64,000 nucleotides of DNA, from positions 1,612,001 to 1,676,000 of the forward strand of contig NEEC01000004.1 of assembly GCA_002189035.1 (NCBI GenBank). The letters are read 5' to 3'. Shown one piece after another: positions 10,603 to 25,787 of this stretch (position 1 is its first letter; each line of letters starts with the position of its first letter). The translations under genes and the position numbers were made by a program. This stretch comes from Utricularia gibba (taxonomy: Eukaryota > Streptophyta > Magnoliopsida > Lamiales > Lentibulariaceae). A model generated the notes under the pieces. The model saw nothing but the letters and a program-made list of their open reading frames with translations, had not been told where the DNA came from and made no database searches.

Positions 10603-13600
10603 GATCCTTCCTTGAGACGTGGCTTGTACTTGGAATCCCCCGACCAACTCCTCCAATCATCATTCGGTTTTGGGGGTAATTAATATGCTAATGACACCAT
10701 TAATCACTTCTAACACGCCAAGTAAATCATGGATAACAGACACATCGACAGCCTGCTACGTTGCAGTTGGGATGGATTATCTTATTCTTTGTTTGTTTCT
10801 ATTTCTCGGAAAATAAATTATAATAAAATATAAATTGGGTTTTTAACATTTACTTAAAATAAGTAATGTTCTTAAATCTGAAACAAAAGTGGTTCGTATT
10901 TGATGATATGACTATTTCAAAGTCATTTGTTCAAAACAAAATCTCTTTAGGAGGTTTTTCGTTGCAAGATTTAAAATTATCAAAAAAATGTTTTAATATT
11001 AGTACGTAAATAAAATGAAATATATTTAACTAGTGAATTATAAGTAGGATAAAGATATTTTATCTATACCAAAAAAATAGTTATATCTTCATTATTTTCA
11101 TATACATATTAATATTTACGATATAATATCAACCACCAAACACATCTTTAAAAGTATATTGTTATCATGGGTGGCGGGTGCCGCTTCCTATTGGAATTTA
11201 ATGTGACAATCACTTGGGTAATATGATGATAGAACGTGGCATTTTGCGACCCAAGATATGATGTATGTATGAATAATGAAGGGCAGCTTTCTTTCTTTCT
11301 TTCGTTCTCAAGAAGCATGGAGATGGATATCGGGGGTGGATCCGAGAAATGGGAGTATTCGGGATGGGGGAGATGGTGGGCATCTCTTTCGGGGGAGATC
11401 GGGAGAATCGGGAGGCGAGATCGGGTCAAGATTTGGTGTTGGGTCGTCGTTGTTTTCTCCACTGCCAGCTCCTTGTGAGAGCAACGAAACGAGGCCTTGT
11501 CCTAACCCCAACACACAAGCAATTATGGAGCTACTCCAGTTACACCAGTCCACATTGGAATCAAATCACTATACATTAATATCATATCCGCATTTGAAAG
11601 TAAAATAATTAAATATATAAAAAATTATATATTACTATTAATCGATAGTATTTAACTTTTTATAATGTAATTCATATTTTTTTTTATGTGTTTTAACTTC
11701 ATATATATTTTATTCAATCTATCAAATTTTTAATTTCTAACAATATCAAGCACACACAATCATCATTATTAATACTTTTTTGTGCGAAGTTAGTTCAAAC
11801 TCAAAACGAGAATCAAAACCATTATCCGTGTATTATTCTACAACAATCAATGCAAAAGGAAACTTTCAAAATGGTTGTTTTGTGTCGAGAGAATTTGTTA
11901 TTCGATTCGTTCTTTCAAAAATTTAATTTACTGTTAAAGAGTGCATGAATTGAATAAGAGAAAAACAGAGAGAATTGAAATATATATAGTAACATTTCTT
12001 CTAAAGATCATCAATGGGGGTGTTGTCCTTAATCAAAGTGGTCTTCAAAGGATGTCTTTGGACTGGGAGCAAATAAGTGATGTGCATTTTTTAAGGCCAG
12101 CGATGTCGCCATCAGGATCTTCGATTCACAAACATTCTCATGCCTGAATCCAGATAAATTATTTCTGGGACATATCCGAAAACCTGTATTTTCAAAGGGT
12201 TGACCCGATTAAAGGGTTTTCGATAACTCACAGTTTAACCGAGTATCTGATTATTGGTTAAAGTTCAAGTTTTATTTAAAAAAAAACTAAAAATCAAACG
12301 AGGAATAGTATGTTCAATGATAGAAAAATTGAATATCATGTTATTAATATTTATAATTTACTAAAAAAATTCAAAAAAATATAGTGTATTATATTAAATC
12401 TCATGTTTTATCGATCAAATCCGATTTTGATCAATCAAACCCAAGTTTCAAACAGAAGCGGGTCTAGTCAATCGGATTTTGAACCCCAATTTGAAAACAT
12501 AACTTAAACCTAAAGTTAGAAGTTTTTATGATATATTCTACCAGCGTTTCTTGTATGGTAGTTGAATATAATATAATATAAGATAAGGTTGAATCCATGA
12601 CTGGCTTGTAGTTCATTGGACAAACAAGAAACACAAACCTTTTGAAAACGGCATTCGTACGTCTAATCATGGATTTGGATAAAATTATTTTTATAATTTT
12701 AGTATATTTTAAAAAATAGAAATTATTATTTAAACCGACTGAACTCATTTGATTGTAGAACAGTGAATCCATTCAATATGTGTGTACACGTTTTATCGTT
12801 GGGGAAAAGAAAAAAGCAAAAAAGAGAGAGAAACGTGAAAATGGTGTTGGTAAGAAGCATGGGTGTGGCGGGGGTGGGGTTAAGAGGACGGCCAGTAGGC
12901 GGAGGACACGTGTAGGAGGCGACCCCCGGGTGCGTAATGGCTACATTGAATGCTTGATTTGGGGTGCGGTGGCGCACCCATTAAATGACAAGTGGGCGCC
13001 GCGCCCGGCGCCCCTATGTTATGTTGTGTGTTGTACGTACACTCTTTGATTTTAAAGAAGATCAACTGTTGGATGATTCCATTCCAGTGAGAGCAATTAA
13101 TTCCTAGCGTTTGAAACATGGAGATGAGGAGATAACAAAATCGGCCTGAAAACGAGTTATCCTCAGAAGCGTATCGGACATGACATGTCATTCAACTTGT
13201 GCTCATACGTGGCTACTACTGATTGGAGGGGTGATAAATAATTACAATCTTATTTTATTTTATGAACCCTAAAATTTAAGCTAAGTTTATAAGAATCACT
13301 CATTTCAGCTGAGTTGAAATTCTAATAAAATAATAATTGATATATATTTGAAATTATTTTTTCAAAACGATTATTATAAAATTATTTTATATTTGGAATG
13401 TTTAAAATGATAATTTATTTTAATAATTAAATGATATTTATTTATATTTATTAATAATTATATTTTATAAATTTATAATTTAAAAATTATAAAATATGAT
13501 ACAAATTTTTTAAAATATAATTTAAGATATTAATTTAATTAAATATATTTATATTTATATTACAATTGAAAATTTAAACTAATTAAATTATTTATAAAAA

Positions 13601-13899
13601 ATGATATAACGACATTTTTAATTTTAAAATCAATTCTCGAAAATTAACTGTCATAAATAAATTAGCATCTTATTGTTTTTATAGAATTGAATTAATTTTA
13701 AAAATTAATTTCCAAAGATCACGTTATTCTTCTAATTCTTCAAGTAAATGGGAATGGTTGAGTATCCTCGTACGCTACACAATGTGTTTGATTTTACGTG
13801 GAGGCGTTGGTGGTGCTAAGGGGGCCTAATCAATCCGGGAGCCCTAATTGAATAGAATTGAATTAGAGGCGAAGGTAGTTGCTTGATTGAAGAAGATAT

Positions 13900-13940
13900 G
13901 GGGAAAGGGGAAGGGGGGGGGAGGGGAGGGGGCGGGGGTG
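13900..13940 (+). promoter_or_regulatory. Dense G-quadruplex-forming tract upstream of CKX7
   Basis: Six consecutive runs of at least four G (one of about nine) are separated by one to three bases, on the coding strand and about 250-290 bp before the CKX7 ATG. It satisfies any standard G4 pattern and could lie in the core promoter or 5' leader. G-runs like this are also where the window's sequence accuracy is least secure. Confidence 0.6.
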
Positions 13941-13998
13941 ATTGATAAGTATGCAAGTCAGAAAAGTGGCAGACAGATGCAGCTGATAATCCCCACAC

Positions 13999-14027
13999 AC
14001 ACAAGCACAAGCACAAGCACAAGCACA
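13999..14027. repeat. Hexanucleotide microsatellite (ACAAGC)4
   Basis: Four tandem ACAAGC units following a short CA repeat, about 165 bp upstream of the CKX7 start codon and probably in its 5' leader. Confidence 0.85.
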
Positions 14028-14189
14028 CGGCCCAGACTGGAGACGGGGAGGAGAGCAGAGGAGAGCTGAGGTGAGGAGGAGAACTACGATCCCTTTTTTG
14101 CCCCATCAGGATTCCTACCTGCGCCCCCCCTCCACTTCCAAATTTTAACTCCCCTCCTCTTCGTTTCGTTTCGGCGGTTTCCGGTCACC

Positions 14190-16433
<2,244 letters not shown>

Positions 16434-18623
16434 TCGCTCCTTTTGTATCGTCCGTCGTTTGTTTGCTTCTCGTTGCCCTTTTTTGTCAGCTGCTGTAAAT
16501 TACAACCCTGCTTTTCTTCCCAATTTTAAACTACTACCTAAATATTATAAAATATAATTAAAAATTATTAAATCATATTTAGTTGGCTTTGTGACAATTA
16601 ACTTTTTTGGGTGTGGTTCACAGTATAAATAATGTAATTTTAAGTTTTAAAATTATGTTATATAGGATTTTCAATTTTATATTTTTGTAAATAATTTAAT
16701 TTTAAATTTATGAAATTATATATTTAATTTTCATATTACAAAAATTAATTTGTTTTAATCTTAATATTGTTATACTGATGCATTAATGTAAATAATATCT
16801 ATAAATTTCATTATTATTTTTCTAACGATCTTAACATTGTTGAACTCCAACAATCATATGATGCAAATGCGATATAATTCTAACAATAGATTTGATAGGA
16901 ATGATAAAAGTCATATCACAAAATTTTATTGTGTTTTAAAATAGATATAATTTATAGGGTAGTGAATCAATTGAATTTTAAAAATTTTCAAAAATGTTGA
17001 GCTTTTATTGCACGGTTTTGACAAATTGAATTTTTTTTCATAATTTTAAAATTTGAGACTGAAACGTGAGTTGTTTTATTGTAATTTTCTCAAAAGTTTT
17101 ATTAATTTTATTCTAATACCTAATAAAAAGATGGACATCGTACCCACATTCTTCATTGTGTTGCCTGGTTAGGGTTTTGTGACCTAATTTGGATTTGACA
17201 CATCTCTCCACCCACGATTCATGGAAAACCCCCTTCAGAAAATAAATGCACTGAAAGTGGGATGAGTTGAAATGAGTCACCTTCCCACAAGGATATGCAA
17301 ATGAGCATGAACTACTCGCAAGGGATGGAATGAAGATCAGCAATTTCTTGTTTTTCTTTGGAGGGGTTTGTTTATGTCCTAACAGCATCATCATTCTCGA
17401 AACCATTGTCTGGTATGAGAAGTGACTGATGTTAAAGAAAGAAAAGCTGGGGTCGTTGTGTGTGTAGTGTTTGTTTAATGCGGGAAAAGGACAAGCAGCA
17501 TCCAATAATGAATGGCTGGCTACGCCACGACACTGCGGTGTTGTGCTGTAAAAGTGGGCTGCTTGGCTGCCGATTGCCGAATCCCATCCAACCCCTTTAT
17601 TCTGCTTTTCTCCCACACCAAACCTCAGACTGTATTCCTCATATTAAATGGGAATCTAATCTGAACTCCTTGCCCCACAGCTATCATCCCTTCCTTCCTT
17701 CCCTCTGTTGATATTAAAGCGATTATTATATGGTTGATGGATTGAGCGAGAGTTTTGTCTGGTTAGGACAGAGCCGCACGTTAGTAAATACACTTTTGAT
17801 GTTTCTTTTCTGCGGGTTGTTTTGCATAACCTCGAGAGTAACAAAAAGGAGGGGGTGGCATGGCATGATTGGAGGAAAGCAAAGTGAAAGTTTGAAGCTG
17901 CTGCGGCGATGATCGGGATCCAGCAGACGGATTCGTGACAACGGAAAGCCATCTTATCTTTGATGGCTCTTTGGATTTTTCGAAGAAAGTGAGTGGAAAA
18001 AGTGATACTATTGAGTTAATTCATGCTGCCCTTTAAGAAAAGCAGCAGCAGCAGAGAGTGTCAAATCTGCTGACACAATACAACTATCCGTCTATCTTGT
18101 TAAAAGGGAGAGCTGGGACAAGACCCTGCCCACTAACCAAACTATTCTCGCCCTTTTCCCCACCAGCTGCGCCACCTGCGGACTCTGGCTACTTGGTGTC
18201 CTTTGTATTTCTCTCTACTTTTGAGCAAGTATGTTTGCTTCAAGAGGGCCATGTCCTTGTGTTTCTGCGCAGGTTATTCATGTTTTCCTTCTTTACAAAT
18301 GCAGCAAATTCGTTGCTACGAGATCCCCAGATGTTGTCTTTGAACTGCGGATCAAATTTGTATTGATACACGTTGATCTAATGTGGAAACCATCTGATGA
18401 GCATTGGAACAACTGCAGAAAATAAAACTCATTCATGGTTAAGGAGCATTTACACTTGCTGTTCCTGGTTTTGCCCACATTCAGGCGGTTAGTTTCCATC
18501 TATAGGTTTGAAAACAGCTGCACAAAGAACGACCCTCCCATTACAAATGCAGTCAGCCTTCAGAGATTCTGTAGTCAAGATGAATGGTGACATTTGGCCA
18601 ATCTTGTATTGCATGATCCAGTG
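16434..18623. other. Intergenic; no gene recognised
   Basis: The first part (16500-17100) is AT-rich. From about 17110 to 18620 composition is more balanced, and several open frames up to 167 codons occur on the minus strand (17113-17616), but they show no family features. The right end is presumably 3' UTR of the PLAC8-type gene. Confidence 0.45.
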
Positions 18624-20527
18624 TTAACTGAGACCATCATCTGTCGTCATCTTCTGCATTGTAAGAGGACTCGGTGAGTTCACCGAGACGACATAATGTG
18701 GATCCAGATTCGACAGGCTCCCCACGCATATAGTGTCCCCTCTACCATGCCACATACCATCCCTGACATTGTTCATCTCCAGGGTCCTTGATTCCTGTCC
18801 ACATTTCAGAGGCACTCTCGAGTTTATAGCGTATTTCTTTCATGTTTCAAGATACAGAAAAGTTGGGTTGGAGGAAGGATAAACCTGGCACAAGGTACAG
18901 CAAGGGCATATAAGATGGTAGGCGAAATCGTCGAGGGAACTGCGACCGCCCTGCATCAAGATATATGTTCCATTACATGAGCTCAATAACAGAAACTATG
19001 CATCTTGCCGTTGAATCAAATAACTCATATATCTGTGTAAAACCTGACACACACTTTGCCTATAGATGAAACTATATGATCTTACTTGACACTGTTTTTC
19101 AACTGGTATGTTGCACAAATGAATCATATTTCAGAACTCTCATAACTAGCATCTGTATCAATGAATAAAAATTTTCATCAGATTCCAGCAAGCACAAAAC
19201 TTATAAGCTCCCTAATAACAGACTGCTGCTCTCTTCATTTTTGGACGCATTCCTGGTTTACTCTTACAATTGGCCTGCTTTGAAGTGTTGGGGACTCAGC
19301 AAATGTTTAGTAACATGTATTTAAAGCACTTTCTTGATAGCTAACGAGGTATAATGAAGAAAACCAAATGAAAAGTACTGCAGTTTGATTTTCAAACTAC
19401 GATAATTTAAAAAGCTTGGCCCTTACCTTGATATTGAACTTCTTCCGGATGTGCATACGGCATACTCCCATATATAAGATGAGAAGTGCACCAAAAGAAA
19501 CAGATAAATATAAGAAGCATTCTCTCTTGGTGATTAAGAATGCAAGCAGGCCAGCTAGGGCGAGGGCGACTAGAATAAAATGGATGAATCCCTGCATTAA
19601 ACAATGATGAGGCATTAAGAAAAGTTTTCATATCACATGAACTCACTTTACACGAAAAAAAGGAAGTGAAGTTCCTGGGACGTCTATCAACTCTTTGCCA
19701 TCTCAAAAATCGTGCCTTCGTGCCATATACATCTTACTACATACAACTAGTTAAGAGGAAAGACAGAATTCACTAGGACTACAGGCCACTGTAATTGAAT
19801 AGTTATCGAGTTGATCACACAAAATGCTATCTAGAGAAAGAAAGTGAGTACCTGGAAAAAGCAAGAACCGAGTCCAGCTCGTTTCATGTTCTTGCCGAAT
19901 CTATAGCACGGGCAACTGGAAACCAAAAAGAAAAATCATAGTACCCGAGTCCCTAATAACCATTCACATACAAAAAAAAGCATATATTGTGCAAGGTAAC
20001 ATAGCGAAGATTACAACTTTTCCTCCCCACTACAGGACCGAGAAACACATAAAAATTAAAAGAAAGAAATTATAGATAACTCTGTAGTACAGGAGGAAAT
20101 AGGAATGAGCCTACGCAAGGAGACCTACTCTTGAGCACACGAGACTAGCAATTGGATCTTTCTCCCAACAAAATAAGCTGTGGGCAGTTGGGGGTTTTTC
20201 CGAAAAGCACAGAAGGACAAGTTCAGAGAAATCCTGATAAAAGGGCAACCAAAAGAACGAAAATTGAGGAACTTACAACGTGGATTGAAGAGCAATTTCT
20301 CGATTATCAAAACAATCATGAATAAGCTCGCCCTCCCACATTCTAACCAGAGCTCCCCCACCATGAGTAACCCCCTCTTGTTGATTATTCCACAATTTCC
20401 TCCCTTCCGCCTGCAAAGCCACCGCCGAGCAAAGCATATCGAAATCCAGCATCGTCATCTCCTCCATTAACAATCGCTCCCCTTCCTCCAAGACATCTCC
20501 GCCACCGCCCCGTTCCCCCGTTGCCAT
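18624..20527 (-). CDS. PLAC8-family Cys-rich membrane protein
   Basis: Five exons on the minus strand: 20527-20277, 19915-19852, 19591-19427, 18950-18885, 18794-18624. They join in phase to 238 residues. The start is the ATG at 20525-20527. The N-terminal third is acidic (EEGERLLMEEM, MLDFDMLCSAVAL). The PLAC8 core follows: FCPCYRFGKNMKRAGLGSCF, a hydrophobic double segment (about residues 107-150), RKKFNI, SSLDDFAYHLICPCCTLCQESR, and the conserved tail NNVRDGMWHGRGDTI. PLAC8 proteins (cell-number regulators, plant cadmium-resistance types) act at membranes; the role of this subgroup is not established. The usual CCPC motif reads FCPC here, created across the exon 1/2 junction. Confidence 0.88.
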
Positions 20528-22186
20528 AACTTGTTTCTTCCCAATAAAAAAAAAAAAAAAAGAGAACCCAGTTGGGTACACGAAACAGGCAAAGCTTTAG
20601 AGGGGAAGTGGGGAGAGCCTTTGGAAGCAATAATGATGGTGGATTTTTTTTAACAAGCAAATAATGGTAGGAGAATAAGGGTGTGGATTCACCCTTGGAA
20701 AGTTGAAAGGCAAGTTGGGGGAAGAGATCAAGGCACAGAGTTGGCGCCATTTTAAATGCAAAGCCATGGCTGGCTGGCAGGCAGGCTGCCTTCCTGGTTC
20801 AACCAACTACCAGATGGAGCAGTTGACCAAACATACACCACCCCAATAATCTCCTTTTAAATAAACACAACAACAATCCACGTTCAATATTTATTTCGTG
20901 TTCAAAAGTAATTTCTCCTGTGACTGTCAACATAAAAATAAAAATCGAATCTTCCTTGAATGATGAACAGTAGCAACCCCTTTGCGCATTTATGAGTCTG
21001 GTCCTCGAAATATGTCGAAAATCTCGATTTGGTCCCTGAAATAGGAAGAATTACTCCTCATGGCCCCCAACTTGTCTTCGCTTTTCTGTTTGATTATCTA
21101 TCTGTCTATTTATCGGTCAGCAAAAGACAGCTGCCCCTTGATTGATTCTAGCATGTGCTGTCCAGTGGATTTTTTTTAGTATCATTTACATGATATTATT
21201 TTGTTTTGTATTTTAAATCAATATTTCAAATTATGTAGAATATAATTAATGTTGATATTTTGTGAATATAATTTATTTTTAATATTATACAAGAATATAG
21301 AATTATATTATATAATTTAATATACTAAAGTATTATAAAATTTAATATTATGATACAAAATGGACTACAAGAGAATCAAATTTTTTTGAATTGAATTTTG
21401 AGTTATACCTTCTTTCATTGTTTTTTTTTTATCAAATTGGTTTGTTGAGAATTCCTTCCAGATTATTAAATCTTTATGGGCATGTTTGATAGGATAAAAA
21501 AGGATCAAAATTTTTTGGTGTTAATAAATTAGGATATTTGATAATTCTCATGATTTCAAGAATATTTCCAAAATATTTCAATAAAAGAATTAAAAAATTC
21601 ATTTTTTGTTTGAGTCTAACATATACATTACTGAAAGAATATACCGAACACTATTAATGTTAACAAAAATTTATATAAAAAATAATAATTCAAATCTTTG
21701 GATACTAATTCATCCAACCAACATGCCCTACGTGTTTTGGTTCAATAGTCATATGGTTGATTAACTACAACAAACTCAACTTTCGCTTTGAGTTTTTTAA
21801 AATTAATCTAAAAAAATTAAATATAATTTTACTATAAAATGGATAAATATTATAATTTTATAAAAACAAATAAATTTTTTTAATATTCGGGTTTTTAATG
21901 ACTACATTAACGTTTAATATCACTCTGAGGGTGAATTGTGAAATAATTGACGAATGCAGCGAAATTGATGTTAAAGGGTTACTTGATTATGATATGAGGG
22001 CCTGGGGATCGCGGAAAGAATGAGGGGCGCTTGCAAATTGAAATACTAACTGATTGGCGGCAAAAGCAGTCATTAGATCTAAACAGGAATGAATGACCAT
22101 CAACATACTCTCGCCTGGACGGCGCCCACCGCCGACACAGTGCCGAGGATACAAAGCGTGTAAATTGATTGAATGGAATCATGGGA
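20528..22186. other. Intergenic between PLAC8-type gene and sugar transporter
   Basis: Contains the PLAC8 promoter/5' leader (20528-20900, with a poly-A tract at about 20546-20561), then AT-rich DNA, then the 3' flank of the sugar transporter. No coding region or RNA gene recognised. Confidence 0.5.
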
Positions 22187-24143
22187 TCATACTTTGCCGG
22201 CGCTCTTCAGCTCCACATCGGCGCCCTGAGGATAGTCGACTTCAGTCATGAACCGGGACCAGAACCAGTGGCGCTTCCAGATGATGACCATCTCCTCGAT
22301 CGGAACGTTCTTCGTCTCCGGTAGGAAGAAGTACACGAAGATCGTCATGATGATTACGAAGAAGCCGAAGAAGAGGAACAACCCGAACTTCATGTTGCAG
22401 AGCATTGCTAGGAACACTTGGGCTACGAAGAAGGTGAAGAACATGTTCACGGAGACGTTGATACTCTGGGCGGCTGACCGGACCTCCAGAGGAAGATTTC
22501 GCTGGGGACGAGCCACCCTAGCGGCCCCCATGACCAGGCGAAGCCGGAGACGTAGATGCAGATGAACAGCACCACGACGATGGCGTACCATCTCGGCAGA
22601 ACGCCGGGAACGCCGTTCACTCCGAACCTGACTCCGATGCAAATCGCCACCACGATCTACGGAAGGAACCAGAGTGCGTAAGGATACATGTGATGTGGTT
22701 CTTTGAAAAATAGGAGGGTTGACTTGGGAGAGTCATGTACCTGGCAAATGAGCATTTGGACGCCTCCTTCGAGGAAAAGGAATCTTCTGCCCCACTTGTC
22801 CACACCGTAGATTGAAACCACGGTGGCGGCAACGTTTACGGCTCCGGTGATCACTGCGGACATCAAGGATGCATCGGTGCCGAACCCGATTGTTCTGAAC
22901 AGGACTGGAGCGTAGAACATGATGACATTGATGCCAGTGAACTGCTGAAAGAAGGGAATGGCAATGGCCATCGTAAGATGAGGCCTGTATTTTCTCTGGA
23001 AGAGTAAGTTTCTCCATGGATTCTGAACTTTTCTGGATGCCTCGCTAGCAGCTACCAAGTCATGAAACTCTTCTTCAATATTATCGACGCCTCTGATTCT
23101 CCTGAGCTTATCCCGAGCTTCATTTTGCTTCCCTCGTTCGATCAGGGAGTTTGGTGTTTCAGGGAGGACTAAGGAGCCAATTGTGATAATCAGGGCCGGA
23201 ACAACAGCACCGCCTAAGCTCAGACGCCAACCCAACCGCCTCTTATTCTCAGAAACGCGTAGTTTAACACACTAGCGATCAGTATTCCGATGGTGATCGA
23301 GAGCTGAAAGCCGATGTTCAGCGCACCTCTGTATTTGTATGGCGCCATCTCAGAGAGATAAAGTGGTACAGACTGCATTAAAACAAGCACTCTCAATCCC
23401 AATTCATCAAGCAATCAAACCAGAAAAAAACAAATTAAAGCTGCTGAAAATGGATTACACGTCAGATCTACTGAAATTGTCAAGCAAAATCAAGGATCGG
23501 ACTACAGAACAAAGAGAATCCATCCCCGTTCAAGTAGATTCATGGACCAAAAAACCCAATGAACAACAAGTTGAGGAAACAATACCTGATTTGCAAAACC
23601 AATACCGAATCCAAGAAGAATACGGCCAAGGATAAGCATCCAAACAGCCTGTGCGAAACCGTTAATCAGAGCTCCGATCATGAAAAAAACACCTCCGAAA
23701 AGCATCGAAAGTTTCCTCCCGAACACCCTCGTCACCGAAGAAGCCACCATCGACGACAGCAGCGCAGCTAAGTAGAGAGACGAGGTGAACAAGGTCAGCG
23801 TCAAGCTATCGAATCTGCAGTACTGATTAGCAGAACGTCCAGTGTCTTGGTCAAATTGAACCTGCCTCCTGTGCACCGACGGAAAGAACTTTTCCAAGAA
23901 GGAATTATCAGTCGTCACACCACCTGGAAGAAAAAAAAAGCATCCAAATCAGAGATCCGGATCAAATCTGAAGAAACAAACAGTCGAGAGACAATAAGAA
24001 TCAGGAACCTGAAATCCCAATATCGTAGCCGAAAATCAGCCCACCCATGGCTGCTATTACACAGGTAACTATGACATACGCCGTCAGATTGCCTGGATAC
24101 GCCTTCCCCTGCCCGGAATTATCGACAAACACACCCCAGCCAT
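22187..24143 (-). CDS. Sugar transport protein (STP, MFS monosaccharide/H+ symporter), three apparent 1-base losses
   Basis: Plasma-membrane hexose/proton symporter with 12 membrane helices. Exons on the minus strand: 24143-24009, 23923-23586, 23372-22741, 22656-22187. Recognisable blocks: [125 protein letters not shown]. Three single-base losses interrupt it: in the C-run at 24133-24138 (directly after the start codon; [11 protein letters not shown]), at 23231-23233 (GGW-WRLSLGG), and at 22491-22492 ([12 protein letters not shown]). Restoring one base at each gives 525 residues, normal for STPs. The subfamily is close to STP1/STP12, but I do not assign an orthologue. Confidence 0.88.
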
Positions 24144-24243
24144 CTTCTTCCGCCGGAAAACTCAGAACCAGTTGAAATTTCAGAGGGAGGTGGGAAAATG
24201 ATGAATTAGAGAGATAGAATAGCCCTTGGACTGTGGCGGACTG

Positions 24244-24251
24244 TATATATA
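24244..24251 (-). promoter_or_regulatory. TATA box of the STP gene
   Basis: TATATATA about 100 bp upstream of the STP start codon on the minus strand, at the expected distance for a transcription start near 24215. Confidence 0.6.
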
Positions 24252-25497
24252 GACGTAGCGGCAGCTTTCATTGCTCAGTTACCGTTGCCTAGTTTTTCTT
24301 AATTAAAATCAGAATTATCCGCCCATCGTCATCATATCCACGGGTTTGGGATCAATTATAAATTTAATTATATATCATACATTTTATATGTATTTTTTTG
24401 ACCATATGTCGACTTTTCTAAATGACCCACGATGTTTGTGTCTCACAGTTTATGATGTATGTTCAATTTTCTAATTGACACGAGAAATAATTAAAAAAAA
24501 TAATCCAAATTAATGATAATAAAAGTTTCATTGGCGGTAACAACCGTGGGGTCCGTGTGTTGAATTTGAAGCAAAAATTAAAGGTCGGGGTGTGAACGCG
24601 GCCATCCGGCCAACCGTTTTGGAAAGTCCAAGTCAACGAGGGTTACGATGACTAGATGACGTGTACCGCGGAAACGTTATCCACTTAAATTATTCCTCTT
24701 TTCGAATTTGAATTTTATTTTCCAATGTCACGCACTGAAATTTCAAGCCCACAACACAACCATGAGCTCCATGGGTTTGTGATTACAAAGAGCATCTTTA
24801 TAAGGTATACATTTCAAATGCAGGGTTCAGATTCTATGGATCGGAACGGAAGCCTGGAATGTGCCAACCCAACACGAAAACAAACAAACACAATATCGTT
24901 AAGCATTTGGGTTGCAATTCTGTACCAAAAACATGCATCCCACGTGATGTGAACTGTAGAACCGGATGTGGGAAAACATCATTTGTTACTTAGAAGGGAC
25001 GATCGAAATATATATTATGAATAAATGAAAATAAGTATTGAAACATTATAAATAAAATGTGTGATATTTTTAGAAGGGTGTGAAGGAAGGAAGAGGCTAT
25101 GAGATAAATAGAGTTGTATTAAAAAATGGAAGATTATAACAAATAATATTATATTGAAAAATAAAATTGAAATGTTTAATTATATATAAAATTATAAAAA
25201 TATTAATAATTGATTAATATTAATTTTTTAAATATGATTCCAATTTTTTATGTATTTGAATTTTACGTGTATTCTTTATCCATTGTATTATTAATTTGGA
25301 GTAGGAAAACGAAGTTTGCGTTTGAGAGCAAGGTTGGGGTGTGGAAGTGAGAATTCCTGATACACACCGACACTTTTGTTTCACGTGATTTTTACAAAGG
25401 GATAACAATAATGGAGTTGACTGGTAGGAGGATGAGGAAGAAGAGGAGTTCGGTTTTACAGCGTACAGGGTGTAGTACAGTCTACGACGAGGAGATC

Positions 25498-25526
25498 CCG
25501 ACTCCGACTCCGACTCCGATTCCGAC
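25498..25526. repeat. Hexanucleotide microsatellite (CCGACT)n
   Basis: About four to five imperfect CCGACT units in intergenic DNA. Confidence 0.8.
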
Positions 25527-25762
25527 AGGACATCTAGGTGGCTACGTGTCATCGTGTGGACATTCGGGTTGGGTGGAGGTGGAATTCAAAGGAGCCCCTG
25601 GCGTGACTTCCAATGTTCACACATCACACTCCCAGTCCCCTACCTTTGGGGTGCCGTGAGATGTCGTCTGCTGTTTATGATGATCCAGAGATGGGGATGG
25701 GGGAGGCCGCCGCCGCCGCACAACAAAGGAAAAAACTGATACTTGATCATCCAGACACGTAA

Positions 25763-25787
25763 CTGTTGCTGTTGCTGTTGCTGCTGC
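25763..25787. repeat. Hexanucleotide microsatellite (GTTGCT)n
   Basis: About four GTTGCT units ending in CTGCTGC, intergenic. Confidence 0.8.

Larger units (their letters stand above)
8131..14189. other. Intergenic DNA with GC-rich islands; no gene recognised
   Basis: Long intergenic region. GC-rich islands lie at about 8220-8820, 9480-9840, 11160-11560, 12780-13040 and 13880-14189; the rest is strongly AT-rich. The open frames in the islands lack codon-like character, overlap on several frames and match nothing I know. The right end is the CKX7 promoter. Individual motifs (G-quadruplexes, microsatellites, GC hairpins) are listed separately. Confidence 0.5.

Noticed and set aside
17113-17616. 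167-codon minus-strand frame
   Set aside because: No recognisable domain, odd composition, no neighbouring exons; likely chance.
17893-17914. miR167-like string (TGAAGCTGC...GATGATC)
   Set aside because: Too many differences from miR167 and no pairing arm in the flanks.
22093-22107. miR827-like string (ATGACCATCAACATA) downstream of the STP gene
   Set aside because: Only part of the miRNA matches and there is no complementary arm nearby; not a precursor.
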